Both the position numbers and the translations under genes were made by a program. DNA of 20,051 nucleotides, from contig JANXXY010000479.1 of NCBI GenBank assembly GCA_025350365.1, positions 1-20,051 on the forward strand. Direction: 5' to 3'. Position 1 is the first letter of the stretch, and each line of letters starts with the position of its first letter. Shown here piece by piece: positions 7,286 through 15,407 of the stretch. Below the pieces are notes generated by a model. The model did not search any database, had not been told where the DNA came from, and saw only the letters and a program-made list of their open reading frames with translations. Source of the stretch: Bacteroidales bacterium (GTDB lineage: Bacteria; Bacteroidota; Bacteroidia; Bacteroidales; JAAUTT01).

Positions 7286-8554
7286 CTATTTTCTAATTTG
7301 CCCGTTACCCCTGACCACCCATTTATAACTGGTTAATTCTGCCAAAGCCATCGGACCTCGGGCATGGAGTTTTTGGGTACTGATGCCTATTTCAGCTCCC
7401 AACCCGAATTGAGCTCCATCAGTAAATGATGTTGAAGCATTTGAATAAACAGCAGCCGCATCTACTTCATTAATAAATCGTTCAATATTTTCAATATTTT
7501 CACTGAGTATTGCTTCGCTATGTTTTGAGCCAAAAGTGTAGATATGCGTCAGCGCCTCCTCAAAATTGTTCACCGTTTTAACAGCCATTTTGTAGTCGAG
7601 AAACTCCGTACCGAACGATTCGTCCGTTGCCGGCTTAAGCAATTCATTAGGATACCGGCCAATCAAAATCATCATCGAAGGCTCATCAGCATATATTATA
7701 ACGTTGCTTTTGGCCAAGGGCTCCAAAACAAAGGGAAGATTTCCAAGTTGCTTTTTATGCACAACTAAACAATCAAGAGCATTGCAAACACTAACCCTAA
7801 GGGTTTTGGCATTAGCGATAATTTCGCGTGCTTTATCAATATCAGCAGTATCGTCGAGGTATGTATGAACTATACCTGCCCCTGTTTCTATCACGGGAAT
7901 TTTAGCATTCCCGGCAACAAAGTTAATCAAACTTTGGCTTCCACGGGGAATAAGGACATCTACAAAACCACGTGCTGTTAAAAGCGCCATAGTAGCTTCG
8001 CGATCTATAGGAAGAAGTTCAGCTATAAATGAATTTAATCCAAATTGTGTAAGCAGTTTTTTAATTATGGAAATGATGGCTATATTGGAAAATTGAGCGT
8101 CACTGCCGCCTTTTAAAATGCATGCATTACCTGATTTAATACAAAGCGAAAAGCAGTCGAATGTAACGTTAGGTCGCGCTTCATAAATAATTCCGATAAC
8201 GCCCATTGGAACTGATACTTTGGATAGTTTTAATCCGTTGGAAAGTTCGCGTTGTTCATGTATTTTTCCAAGCGGTGACGGCAGTTTTGCGACATTTCGA
8301 ATATCCGAAACAATATCCTTTATTCTATTGGTGGTTAATTTTAGGCGATCGTATTTTGGATCTTGCGAATCCATTAAATCTAAATCTTTCTGGTTTTCGG
8401 CAAGAATAAAGGTTGATTGATTTTCTGTTTCGTCAGCCAATGCTAATAGCAGAGCATTGATGGTTGCTACTTTCAGGGCAGACATCTCTCTTGCGGCATC
8501 TTTAACATATTGAAATATTGTATTATAAGCAGTTGATATAAATTCATTTGACAT
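7286..8554 (-). CDS. proA: Glutamate-5-semialdehyde dehydrogenase (gamma-glutamyl phosphate reductase)
   Basis: This 422-residue enzyme (E. coli ProA is 417) reduces gamma-glutamyl phosphate to glutamate-5-semialdehyde with NADPH, the second step of proline synthesis. Visible family features are YEARPNVT (124-131), the cofactor-region GSDAQFSN (150-157), IETGAGIVH (222-230), and the catalytic cysteine Cys257 in RVSVCNALDCLVVH. It starts 36 bp after proB. ProB and ProA form a complex that passes on the labile phosphate, and the paired genes are consistent with that. Its placement inside an arginine operon links the two glutamate-derived amino acids. Confidence 0.96.
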   Translation of the reverse strand: MSNEFISTAYNTIFQYVKDAAREMSALKVATINALLLALADETENQSTFILAENQKDLDLMDSQDPKYDRLKLTTNRIKDIVSDIRNVAKLPSPLGKIHEQRELSNGLKLSKVSVPMGVIGIIYEARPNVTFDCFSLCIKSGNACILKGGSDAQFSNIAIISIIKKLLTQFGLNSFIAELLPIDREATMALLTARGFVDVLIPRGSQSLINFVAGNAKIPVIETGAGIVHTYLDDTADIDKAREIIANAKTLRVSVCNALDCLVVHKKQLGNLPFVLEPLAKSNVIIYADEPSMMILIGRYPNELLKPATDESFGTEFLDYKMAVKTVNNFEEALTHIYTFGSKHSEAILSENIENIERFINEVDAAAVYSNASTSFTDGAQFGLGAEIGISTQKLHARGPMALAELTSYKWVVRGNGQIRK

Positions 8555-8590
8555 ATAGTCGCTGTTAAATAATTATAAAACAAGTAGTTA

Positions 8591-9667
8591 TTACGATTTT
8601 AAATACAAATAATCATAATGAATGATGGGTTTGTTGTTCTTTTCTCCAAGCTTTTTTAAAGCAGACTCAGAATTATATTGTGATTTTCCTAATCCGACAA
8701 AATGACCATCGTGATCAACTATTTTAACAATGTCGCCTTTCATAAAGGGACCTTTTATATCTGTTACACCTATTAGCAACAAACTTGTTGCTTTGTGTTG
8801 GAAAAGGGATTTTCGGGCGCCCTCGTTGATATGCACTTCTCCTTTGGTACTAACATCTGAATATGACAACCACTTTTTAATGGTTGTTGACTTTTTACCG
8901 GGAGTAAAATAAGTTTGTACCAATCCCTGCCTGTTCTCCAGAATGTCGATTAAAATGTTTTCGCGACTACCATTAGCAAGGTGAACTGGCGTTCCGGAGA
9001 GGGCTACTTTTTTTGCCATGCCGAATTTTGTTATCATCCCTCCACGGCCAAAGTTTGATTTATCAGTAGATATAAACTTAGTTATCGTATTTAAATCTAG
9101 TTCAATAACAGGAATTAATTTTGATTCTGAACATTCCGGATTTCCATTATAAATACCATCCACATTACTTAATATAATCATAGCCTCAGTGTTCATCATT
9201 GAAGAAATAAGTCCGGCTAATTCATCGTTATCTGTGAACATGAGTTCAGTAACAGAAACCACATCATTTTCGTTTATAATAGGCAGAATGTTATGATCCA
9301 ATAATGTTTCAAGACAATTCCTGATATTGAGAAAATGCTGTCGATCGCGAAAATCTTCTTTCGTCACAAGAACCTGTGAGCAAAGCATGTTGTGCTGTTC
9401 AAATAGTTCCGAGTATTTTTGTATAAGTTTTACCTGACCAACTGAAGCCCATAGCTGACGGCACGAAACCGGATCGGTACGTTTGTGGCAGGCAACAATT
9501 TTCCTGCCGGAAGCAACAGCGCCTGATGACACCAGCAATATACTTACCCCTTTCGAGCGGAGGTATGCCATTTGATCAACAAGATGAGTGATACGCTTCT
9601 CATTAGGCATCCCGTCTGCGGCGGTAAGCACATTCGACCCGATTTTTATGGTTACTGTTTTGTACAT
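8591..9667 (-). CDS. proB: Glutamate 5-kinase with C-terminal PUA domain
   Basis: This 358-residue enzyme phosphorylates the gamma-carboxylate of glutamate with ATP to begin proline synthesis. The amino-acid kinase domain spans about 1-255: KIGSNVLT near the start, LLVSSGAVASG in the nucleotide site, and NENDVVSV followed by FTDNDELAGLIS in the glutamate site. A PUA domain follows (about 275-350), as in the E. coli enzyme, where it affects feedback control by proline. The ATG lies only 3 bp beyond the argG stop, so translational coupling is likely. Start MYKTVTIKIGSN agrees with family N-termini. Confidence 0.95.
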   Translation of the reverse strand: MYKTVTIKIGSNVLTAADGMPNEKRITHLVDQMAYLRSKGVSILLVSSGAVASGRKIVACHKRTDPVSCRQLWASVGQVKLIQKYSELFEQHNMLCSQVLVTKEDFRDRQHFLNIRNCLETLLDHNILPIINENDVVSVTELMFTDNDELAGLISSMMNTEAMIILSNVDGIYNGNPECSESKLIPVIELDLNTITKFISTDKSNFGRGGMITKFGMAKKVALSGTPVHLANGSRENILIDILENRQGLVQTYFTPGKKSTTIKKWLSYSDVSTKGEVHINEGARKSLFQHKATSLLLIGVTDIKGPFMKGDIVKIVDHDGHFVGLGKSQYNSESALKKLGEKNNKPIIHYDYLYLKS

Positions 9668-9670
9668 TTT

Positions 9671-10867
9671 TTAAACTTCCGACTTATTTATCGCCGAAAA
9701 TATCCTCATTTGATTAGCCAGAATTTTTGTGAAACCTTTAACATCTTCTCCTGAAAAGGAAGTATTTTCTTCGCCGTATTTAGCAAATTTTGCATTCATG
9801 AGATCGTGTTTCGACTCAATGCCAATGGTCTCAAATCGATGAGGCATCAATTTTAAAAATACTTTGCCAGTGACAAACTCTTGTGAGTCGTCGAGAAATT
9901 TCTCGATATTGCGCATTACAGGCTCCAAATATTGAGATTCGTGAACAAACATCCCGTACCAATTCGCCAATTGTTCTTTCCAATAAAGTTGCCATTTGGT
10001 AAGAACATGTTTTTCGAGTAAGTGATGAGCCTTGATAATAATGAGTGGAGCAGCAGCCTCAAAACCAACACGGCCTTTGATACCTATGATGGTATCACCA
10101 ACATGCATATCACGACCAATGGCATATGGACCAGCGATTTTTTCAATTTCACGGATGGCCTCCACCGGGTTTTCGAATTTTTTTCCATTTACACTTTTTA
10201 GCTCTCCTTTTATAAATGTGATAGTTAGCATTTCTTCTCCTTTTTGTTGAAGTTGAGTAGGATAGGCCTCATCCGGTAAAGTATTATTTGAAGTGAGGGT
10301 TTCTTTTCCACCAATACTTGTTCCCCATAGACCTTTATTGATGGAGTATGCAGATCTTGACCAGTCGGATTCCACTCCTTTACTTTTCAAGTATTCTATT
10401 TCTGCATCGCGCGAAAGTTTCATGTCACGGATAGGTGTGATCACCCCAATTTCGGGAACCATAATATGAAATACCAGATCGAACCGAACCTGATCATTGC
10501 CAGCCCCGGTGCTTCCATGCGCAATGTATTGAGCGCCTATTTTTTTGGCATATTCAGCAATGGCTATTGCCTGAAAAACTCGTTCAGAACTTACCGAAAG
10601 GGGATAGGTATTATTTTTCAATATATTTCCGAAGATGAGGTATTTAATGCACCTCGAATAGTATTGATCAGTAACATCCAGTGCTTTATGAGACGAAACT
10701 CCCAACCGAAAGGCTTTGGCTTCAATTTCTTTCAATTCATTTTCAGAAAAACCTCCGGTGTTCACAATGGCGGAATGGATTTCCATTTCTTTTTCTTCTC
10801 TCAAATATTTAGCACAATATGAGGTATCTAACCCTCCACTGAATGCCAATACTACTTTTTCTTTCAT
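9671..10867 (-). CDS. argG: Argininosuccinate synthase
   Basis: This 398-residue cytoplasmic enzyme joins citrulline and aspartate using ATP. The N-type ATP pyrophosphatase P-loop AFSGGLDTS is at 8-16, and the aspartate/citrulline-binding stretch HGSTGAGNDQVRF is intact. Length matches the ~400-residue norm. It is the first gene of the six-gene minus-strand unit argG-proB-proA-argF'-argE-argH, and no gene lies within 530 bp upstream. Putting the citrulline-consuming enzyme first, ahead of the citrulline-forming ones, is an operon order, not a pathway order. Confidence 0.96.
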   Translation of the reverse strand: MKEKVVLAFSGGLDTSYCAKYLREEKEMEIHSAIVNTGGFSENELKEIEAKAFRLGVSSHKALDVTDQYYSRCIKYLIFGNILKNNTYPLSVSSERVFQAIAIAEYAKKIGAQYIAHGSTGAGNDQVRFDLVFHIMVPEIGVITPIRDMKLSRDAEIEYLKSKGVESDWSRSAYSINKGLWGTSIGGKETLTSNNTLPDEAYPTQLQQKGEEMLTITFIKGELKSVNGKKFENPVEAIREIEKIAGPYAIGRDMHVGDTIIGIKGRVGFEAAAPLIIIKAHHLLEKHVLTKWQLYWKEQLANWYGMFVHESQYLEPVMRNIEKFLDDSQEFVTGKVFLKLMPHRFETIGIESKHDLMNAKFAKYGEENTSFSGEDVKGFTKILANQMRIFSAINKSEV

Positions 10868-10947
10868 TATTTTTTAATATTAGTTGACGTATTACAAATC
10901 CAGCTACGCCGGACTAAAATATACTAAACCCAAAGATGATAGACATA

Positions 10948-10965
10948 TAGTATGAATAGTATGAA
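10948..10965. repeat. Tandem 9-mer upstream of argG
   Basis: TAGTATGAA occurs twice head to tail, 81 bp before the argG start codon. The half TATGAAT resembles an ArgR half-site, but the arrangement is direct rather than inverted. Confidence 0.4.
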
Positions 10966-11120
10966 GATTTACATTGAGTCTTCGTGTATAATATTGTCTT
11001 TTGCATTAGTTTTTTAGTGATATATTTTATAATTAAGGATTAGAAAGATAGCTTTTTCAAAATGGTAAAGGTTTAATACCCTTTTCTAATTTCTTGCTTA
11101 TTTGCTTCCTTAACAAAAAT

Positions 11121-11152
11121 AAAAAAAACCTGCGTTGAATGGCAAGTTTTTT
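11121..11152 (-). terminator. Rho-independent terminator between the cytochrome gene and argG
   Basis: On the minus strand AAAAAACTTGC (11152-11142), an 8-nt loop and GCAGGTTTTTT form an 11-bp stem with one G-U pair, followed by T tract to 11121 (T8 in all). On the plus strand the same pair is a C-A mismatch, so the minus direction is favoured. It lies 247 bp after the haem-c lipoprotein gene and 254 bp before argG, so it probably ends the former's transcript. An attenuator of argG is a less likely alternative. Confidence 0.6.
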
Positions 11153-11398
11153 ATATGATTTGTTTTCATACAGAACTACCATTCAGCATTAAACCATGTC
11201 GGCCTGAGTAGTAAATTCCTGTGAAAATTAATATTCATTATTGTTTAGATTATGAAAATGTAAAGTAAAATAATTTTTATGAATAACGAAAGGGTTTTGC
11301 TTAAATATATGATATAAGTCATATTTCTATCCGAGGTTGCTTGTTGGTTATTGTTTTACTTTATTGCTTTCATATAAACACATAGAGTTTTCCAGGTA

Positions 11399-11722
11399 TT
11401 ATTTGCCTCTGGTAACATACTTTTTAACTAAAGCAACATCAGACGGTGATAAACTGGTTCGTCTAGCCATGCTAGCCATGATGCCTGTCCAACCTGACGG
11501 AGTAAAGTTATCGGGGGTATAAAGCCCATGGCAAGCACCACAGCTATTAACGTATAACGTTCGTCCTTGCTGCAATTCGGCAAGTGAAGCAGTGGTTGTG
11601 ACGTCCGAGGTTGCTGGAACATAAATTGAGTCCGTTGACACTGCAGATGTATCTTTTTTACAAGCATTTATAAAAAGCAAGACGCTAACTGAAAGGGCTG
11701 CAAATTTTTCTAACCGTGTCAT
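11399..11722 (-). CDS. Small c-type cytochrome lipoprotein
   Basis: I start this gene at the internal Met (11722) because the 29 codons upstream in the same frame have no signal-like composition. From there the product begins MTRLEKFAALSVSVLLFINAC, a clean lipoprotein signal with the lipidated Cys about residue 21. The mature part is about 85 residues with one CXXCH haem-c site (CGACH), then SGWTGIMASMARR and SPSDVALVKKYV, a pattern seen in small monohaem cytochromes where a Met in the W-x3-M-x2-M stretch can be the second axial ligand. It would be an outer-membrane- or periplasm-anchored electron carrier. It stands alone, divergent from the J-domain gene. The redox partner is unknown. Confidence 0.75.
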   Translation of the reverse strand: MTRLEKFAALSVSVLLFINACKKDTSAVSTDSIYVPATSDVTTTASLAELQQGRTLYVNSCGACHGLYTPDNFTPSGWTGIMASMARRTSLSPSDVALVKKYVTRGK

Positions 11723-11923
11723 AATAAATGATATTAATTGACGTATGTGATATATTGTTTTGAAAACATGAAAACTACTAAAATAATATTTTAACCATCT
11801 AATTTTCACGAATTTTTTGTTTTTTAAAAAGCTACACTAAACCGGTTTGTTGTGTTTCAATTCAACAAAAAAGGTTAATAAATGTAAAACATTGAATCTT
11901 AAATTGAAACATTTTAAAAAATA

Positions 11924-11956
11924 TTGATTTACCTTTTTACTAAAATTATATCTTTA
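11924..11956 (+). promoter_or_regulatory. Possible promoter of the J-domain gene
   Basis: TTG (11924-11926), a 22-bp spacer and TATCTTTA (11949-11956) approximate the Bacteroidetes promoter, with one mismatch in the -7 box and a spacer slightly over length. It would leave a leader of about 20 nt. Confidence 0.35.
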
Positions 11957-11981
11957 TGCCAGTAACCTGCGATTTAGAATA

Positions 11982-13199
11982 ATGAAAAATTATTATCAAA
12001 TTCTGGAGGTAAGCGAGAATAGTTCTATAGAGGAAATTAAACAGGCTTATAGGAAATTAGCCAAACAGTATCATCCCGATATTAATAAATTGCCCGACGC
12101 TTACCACCGATTCATTGAGATTTCCGAAGCATATGAGGTTCTTTTTCAACGAGCGGCTGGTAAGGACAAAGCGCAACCACAAATCGATTACGAAGAATTT
12201 CTCAATGATGTTCGCGAAACAGCAAAGAAACAAGCGCGCATGCGTTATGAAAAATTCGAACGTCAACATAAAGCGTTACGCGAAAGCGGGCTTTACGACG
12301 TTGGGTTACTGTTTAAATACATTGGTAAAATTTTGTTACCAATCTTCTCACTAGGTATGATTTTTATCCCTTTATCTGTTTGCATTTCTGAACGTTCGAT
12401 TTTTCCATTCTTTTACCTATGTTTTTTTTGGTTAATTGGTGGCTTTCTACTTTATAACTCTTATCAGGAAAAAGATAAATACTTCAATTTAGGGAAATTT
12501 TACTACTCGTACAATAAAATAAAAGAACTTTACATAAAGACCAACGAAAACGCCCTGGACGAATGCTTCTATTGCAACGGATTAAAGGCTAACTCCATTC
12601 CCTTTAAAATGGAGTTGATTAAGGTGAAAGAAATTAAGCTTAGAAATAATGGACCTATGCAACACCAGGCAGGATACAACCGAAAAAATATCATTATTAT
12701 TTTCCCCCGGTCTCAAAAGGCATTTATCATTCACTCCATAATCTCAACCCTTAAATTATGTTGCATTTTGGGATCGCTGCTTTTTTTACCAATTACCAGC
12801 ATCGTGTGGCGTTTTATTGGAGGAATATTGATGGGCTGGATAGTATCCTCAGCATTGCTGTTGTTTTTTCAAACGCGGTCAAAAACAGCTTATATGAATA
12901 GTTATGGTATGATGATAAAAATTATTCTCTGGCTTAGCGTTATTAGTTATTGCTCAGTATTTAACCTATCAACATTCAATATCTATACCACAGCTTTAAT
13001 TAATTTTGGAATAGTTTTTTATTTATTTCTGGATGCCTTTATTGAGCAAATACTAAAAATACCCCATAAACTCAATCTTTTTAAGCCATTACCAAAACAA
13101 TACATTAATTTAACCAAACATTTCGAGGAAAAATGTATGTTATATCTTGAGATACCGTTCTGGACAACTATTTATCCCTTTGTTCGATGGATATTTTGA
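11982..13199 (+). CDS. Membrane-anchored J-domain (DnaJ-like) protein
   Basis: This 405-residue protein begins directly with a J domain (about 2-60): YYQILEV, helix II with QAYRKLAKQYHPD, and the essential HPD at 31-33, then FIEISEAYEVL. This domain recruits and stimulates an Hsp70 (DnaK). There is no Gly/Phe region or zinc-finger repeat, so it is a type-III J protein. After a charged linker come two hydrophobic helices (about 115-160), a soluble stretch (about 165-250) with a single CFYC pair, then several more membrane helices (about 255-300 and 312-355). It probably directs DnaK to the inner membrane. I do not recognise the C-terminal family. It stands alone between divergent and spaced neighbours, so context gives no client. 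Confidence 0.8.
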   Translation: MKNYYQILEVSENSSIEEIKQAYRKLAKQYHPDINKLPDAYHRFIEISEAYEVLFQRAAGKDKAQPQIDYEEFLNDVRETAKKQARMRYEKFERQHKALRESGLYDVGLLFKYIGKILLPIFSLGMIFIPLSVCISERSIFPFFYLCFFWLIGGFLLYNSYQEKDKYFNLGKFYYSYNKIKELYIKTNENALDECFYCNGLKANSIPFKMELIKVKEIKLRNNGPMQHQAGYNRKNIIIIFPRSQKAFIIHSIISTLKLCCILGSLLFLPITSIVWRFIGGILMGWIVSSALLLFFQTRSKTAYMNSYGMMIKIILWLSVISYCSVFNLSTFNIYTTALINFGIVFYLFLDAFIEQILKIPHKLNLFKPLPKQYINLTKHFEEKCMLYLEIPFWTTIYPFVRWIF

Positions 13200-13275
13200 A
13201 AATACTCGTTAGTATAATTCGAAAGTATTAAGCAAACCGAACCATATTGAATTTATATGGGGTCGGCGTTGAAAC

Positions 13276-13289
13276 AACTTCATGAAGTT
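13276..13289. promoter_or_regulatory. 14-bp perfect palindrome
   Basis: AACTTCATGAAGTT equals its own reverse complement. It lies 77 bp after the J-domain gene and 213 bp before the GH16-like gene, and has the size of a homodimeric repressor or activator operator. The protein that binds it, if any, is unknown. Confidence 0.35.
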
Positions 13290-13445
13290 AAATGAAACCA
13301 ATAATTAGTTGTAAATGCCATAAAATTAATGATTAACAATAACAAAATAATTACAATATATAACTTGTGCAATTTCTAATAGAAAATAAACCTCGCTAAC
13401 CTAAACTTCTTATGAGCGAACACGTATAAAATTCGGTCAACTATT

Positions 13446-13478
13446 TTTGAAAGTTGAAAGACAATTTTAGTAAATTTA
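13446..13478 (+). promoter_or_regulatory. Possible promoter of the repeat/GH16-like gene
   Basis: TTTG (13446-13449), 21 bp, then TAAATTTA (13471-13478) is one base off the TAnnTTTG consensus. Transcription would begin about 17 nt before the ATG at 13503. Confidence 0.4.
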
Positions 13479-13502
13479 GAAACAAATCAATTAAACTACC
13501 CA

Positions 13503-15383
13503 ATGGCAAATTCAGCGTTCAAGTTTTTTATAGGTTGGTATCCAAAGACAGATGATATTGAGAAAAAACATAATGAACTAATAAAAGGATATGAGGAGAT
13601 TAATCAGTTTGCTAAATCTGAGGAGCTGATCCATTACCTCACGCTCGACAAGTTTGTTAATTCCAAGGAATTTGCCGAACGTAAAAGTTATTTAGAAAAT
13701 TTGACTTTTTCAGGTGGCGATGAACAGAAAAAAGAAATAGAATACCATCGGTTAGTAAAATGGCACGAGGTAAAGTTCTATTACAAATATAAAGCGTCAT
13801 CAACGCTAGCTAATTTTTCATCACTCGAAGGATCGAAGGAAATTGCTGATTTTGAGCAACTGAAATCCTTTATGGAATCGGCGGAATTCAAAAAGGTTCA
13901 GGATTACATGAACGACAAGAAAAAATGGGAGAAAACCGACGAATACAGAAAATTGCAGGAGTTCGAAACTTTATTGAAAAATTCGGGTTTTAACGGATAT
14001 TTTAAATTCGTTAAATCAAAAGAATACTCAGATTTTACAAAACTATATCAGTCTACTGAACTTGCTGCCTACGAAACACGCGAAAAATATATTCACTCCA
14101 TTGAATTTGGAGAGTTAGTAAGTTCAAAAGAATTTAAAAAATCGGAAGCTTACGCGAAGTTTAAAGAATTTCGTAAGTGGAAGAAATCGTCGGCATTTAA
14201 AAATTACTTTAAGCTTAAAAAAAGCGATATGTATGCCGATTATAAGAAATTACGGAACTCCGAAGAGTTAGCGAACTATAAAGAACTGGAGACCTTCGTG
14301 AAATCACCTCTGTTTAAAGAAAAGAAGAAACAAATTGAATCACTTCGTTTTGATCAGACCTACGAATACAAAAAACTTCAGGAATACCAAAAGTTAATTT
14401 CATCACGCCGAATCAAAGATTTTTATAAAATTAAAACTTCGGAAACTCTTTCGGAATACCGCAATTTGGACGGTTCGAAAATGATTACAGATTACGAAGT
14501 ACTTGAAAAATACATCAAGTCTGACGAATTCAAAAACCGAAAAATTTATTTGCTTGATTCAAAAAAGTGGCAAAAAACCGAAGAATTCAGAAAATTTCAG
14601 GAATACCAAACGTTAAAGAAGAATCAGAAAATTGTTTGGTACTTCAAAATAAAAGATTCTCACAAATATGATGAGTTAAAAACCTGGAGTCTTACCTTTG
14701 AAGATGATTTTGCTTCGGGGAAGATTGATAAAAACAAATGGATTAACCGTTATTTCTGGGGGGATGTTCTTTTAAACGATTCATATGCATTGCCAGGAGA
14801 AAAACACTTTATAACCGATGGTAAGAATTTGGAATTAAATGGAACTACTGTTAAAATAGTTACTAAATCGGAGAAAGTAACCGGCAAAGAATGGAATCCG
14901 GTATTTGGTTTTATGCCAAAAGAATTTAATTATACCTCAGGATTATTATGCTCAGGAAATCATTTCCGTGCCAAATTTGGCAAAATTGAGGCAAAAATTA
15001 AACTTGAATCGGCTTCAGGTATATTTCATGCATTCTGGTTAGGAGGAGACACCATGGTTCCACAGATCGATATATTTAAACTATATAATAACAAACTTTT
15101 GTTAAGCACTTTCTTTGGTCATCCAGAGGTTAAAGGAGGTATAAAGCATGATACCTCAACACTCAATGCCGCTAAATTTGTTGGGAAACAATTCATTTAT
15201 TCTATTGAATGGGATGCTGATAAAATCATATGGCGTATTAATAATCTGGAAGTTAAAACCCAAACTGAAAATATTCCTCAGGATTCAATGTACATCGTAT
15301 TAAATTCCGGTGTTGTTGGTGATCAAAACATGATTCCTTCTAAAATGGAGATTGATTGGATCCGGTGTTATCAGAAAAAATAG
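13503..15383 (+). CDS. Helical-repeat protein with a catalytically degenerate GH16-like domain
   Basis: This 626-residue protein has two parts. Residues ~20-394 are Lys/Glu/Tyr/Phe-rich repeats of about 72 residues, best seen at 93-165, 166-234, 235-306 and 307-378, with a partial copy at 379-394 and a diverged one before 93. Each opens (Y/F)(F/Y)K-x-K-x-S and is built from 12-18-residue helices of the form S-x-E-(Y/F/L)-x2-(Y/F)-x2-L. Residues ~396-626 resemble a GH16/laminarinase-type jelly roll (WSLTFEDDF, KFGKIEAKIKL, FHAFWLGG, IEWDADKIIWRINN, MEIDWIRCY). The catalytic E-I-D-x-x-E is QIDIFK (521-526): both glutamates are gone, so a binding rather than hydrolytic role is likely. No signal peptide is visible, suggesting a cytoplasmic protein. 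Function is unknown. Confidence 0.75.
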   Translation: MANSAFKFFIGWYPKTDDIEKKHNELIKGYEEINQFAKSEELIHYLTLDKFVNSKEFAERKSYLENLTFSGGDEQKKEIEYHRLVKWHEVKFYYKYKASSTLANFSSLEGSKEIADFEQLKSFMESAEFKKVQDYMNDKKKWEKTDEYRKLQEFETLLKNSGFNGYFKFVKSKEYSDFTKLYQSTELAAYETREKYIHSIEFGELVSSKEFKKSEAYAKFKEFRKWKKSSAFKNYFKLKKSDMYADYKKLRNSEELANYKELETFVKSPLFKEKKKQIESLRFDQTYEYKKLQEYQKLISSRRIKDFYKIKTSETLSEYRNLDGSKMITDYEVLEKYIKSDEFKNRKIYLLDSKKWQKTEEFRKFQEYQTLKKNQKIVWYFKIKDSHKYDELKTWSLTFEDDFASGKIDKNKWINRYFWGDVLLNDSYALPGEKHFITDGKNLELNGTTVKIVTKSEKVTGKEWNPVFGFMPKEFNYTSGLLCSGNHFRAKFGKIEAKIKLESASGIFHAFWLGGDTMVPQIDIFKLYNNKLLLSTFFGHPEVKGGIKHDTSTLNAAKFVGKQFIYSIEWDADKIIWRINNLEVKTQTENIPQDSMYIVLNSGVVGDQNMIPSKMEIDWIRCYQKK

Positions 15384-15407
15384 AGTAGTTTCATAAATAT
15401 AAAGTAT

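Larger units (their letters stand above)
10868..11398. other. 531-bp intergenic region upstream of the arg/pro operon
   Basis: No gene is seen here. It contains a strong minus-strand hairpin with a T8 tail (11121-11152), a promoter-like TTG-21-TATTTTTG on the minus strand that overlaps it, and two tandem copies of TAGTATGAA (10948-10965) about 80-100 bp before argG. The argG promoter is not obvious. Candidate ArgR half-sites (TGAAT-like) occur, but none forms a proper palindromic ARG box. Confidence 0.5.
13200..13502. other. Intergenic region with three small inverted repeats
   Basis: This is 303 bp between two plus-strand genes. It holds AATACT...AGTATT (13201-13230), the hairpin CCATAT-7-ATATGG (13242-13260), and the 14-bp perfect palindrome AACTTCATGAAGTT (13276-13289). 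A promoter-like pair lies just before the next gene (13446-13478). No T-tailed terminator and no gene were seen. Confidence 0.5.

Noticed and set aside
11723..11809. N-terminal extension of the haem-c lipoprotein (29 extra residues)
   Set aside because: The internal Met at 11722 gives a standard lipoprotein signal with the lipobox Cys at the right distance; the extension would bury it.
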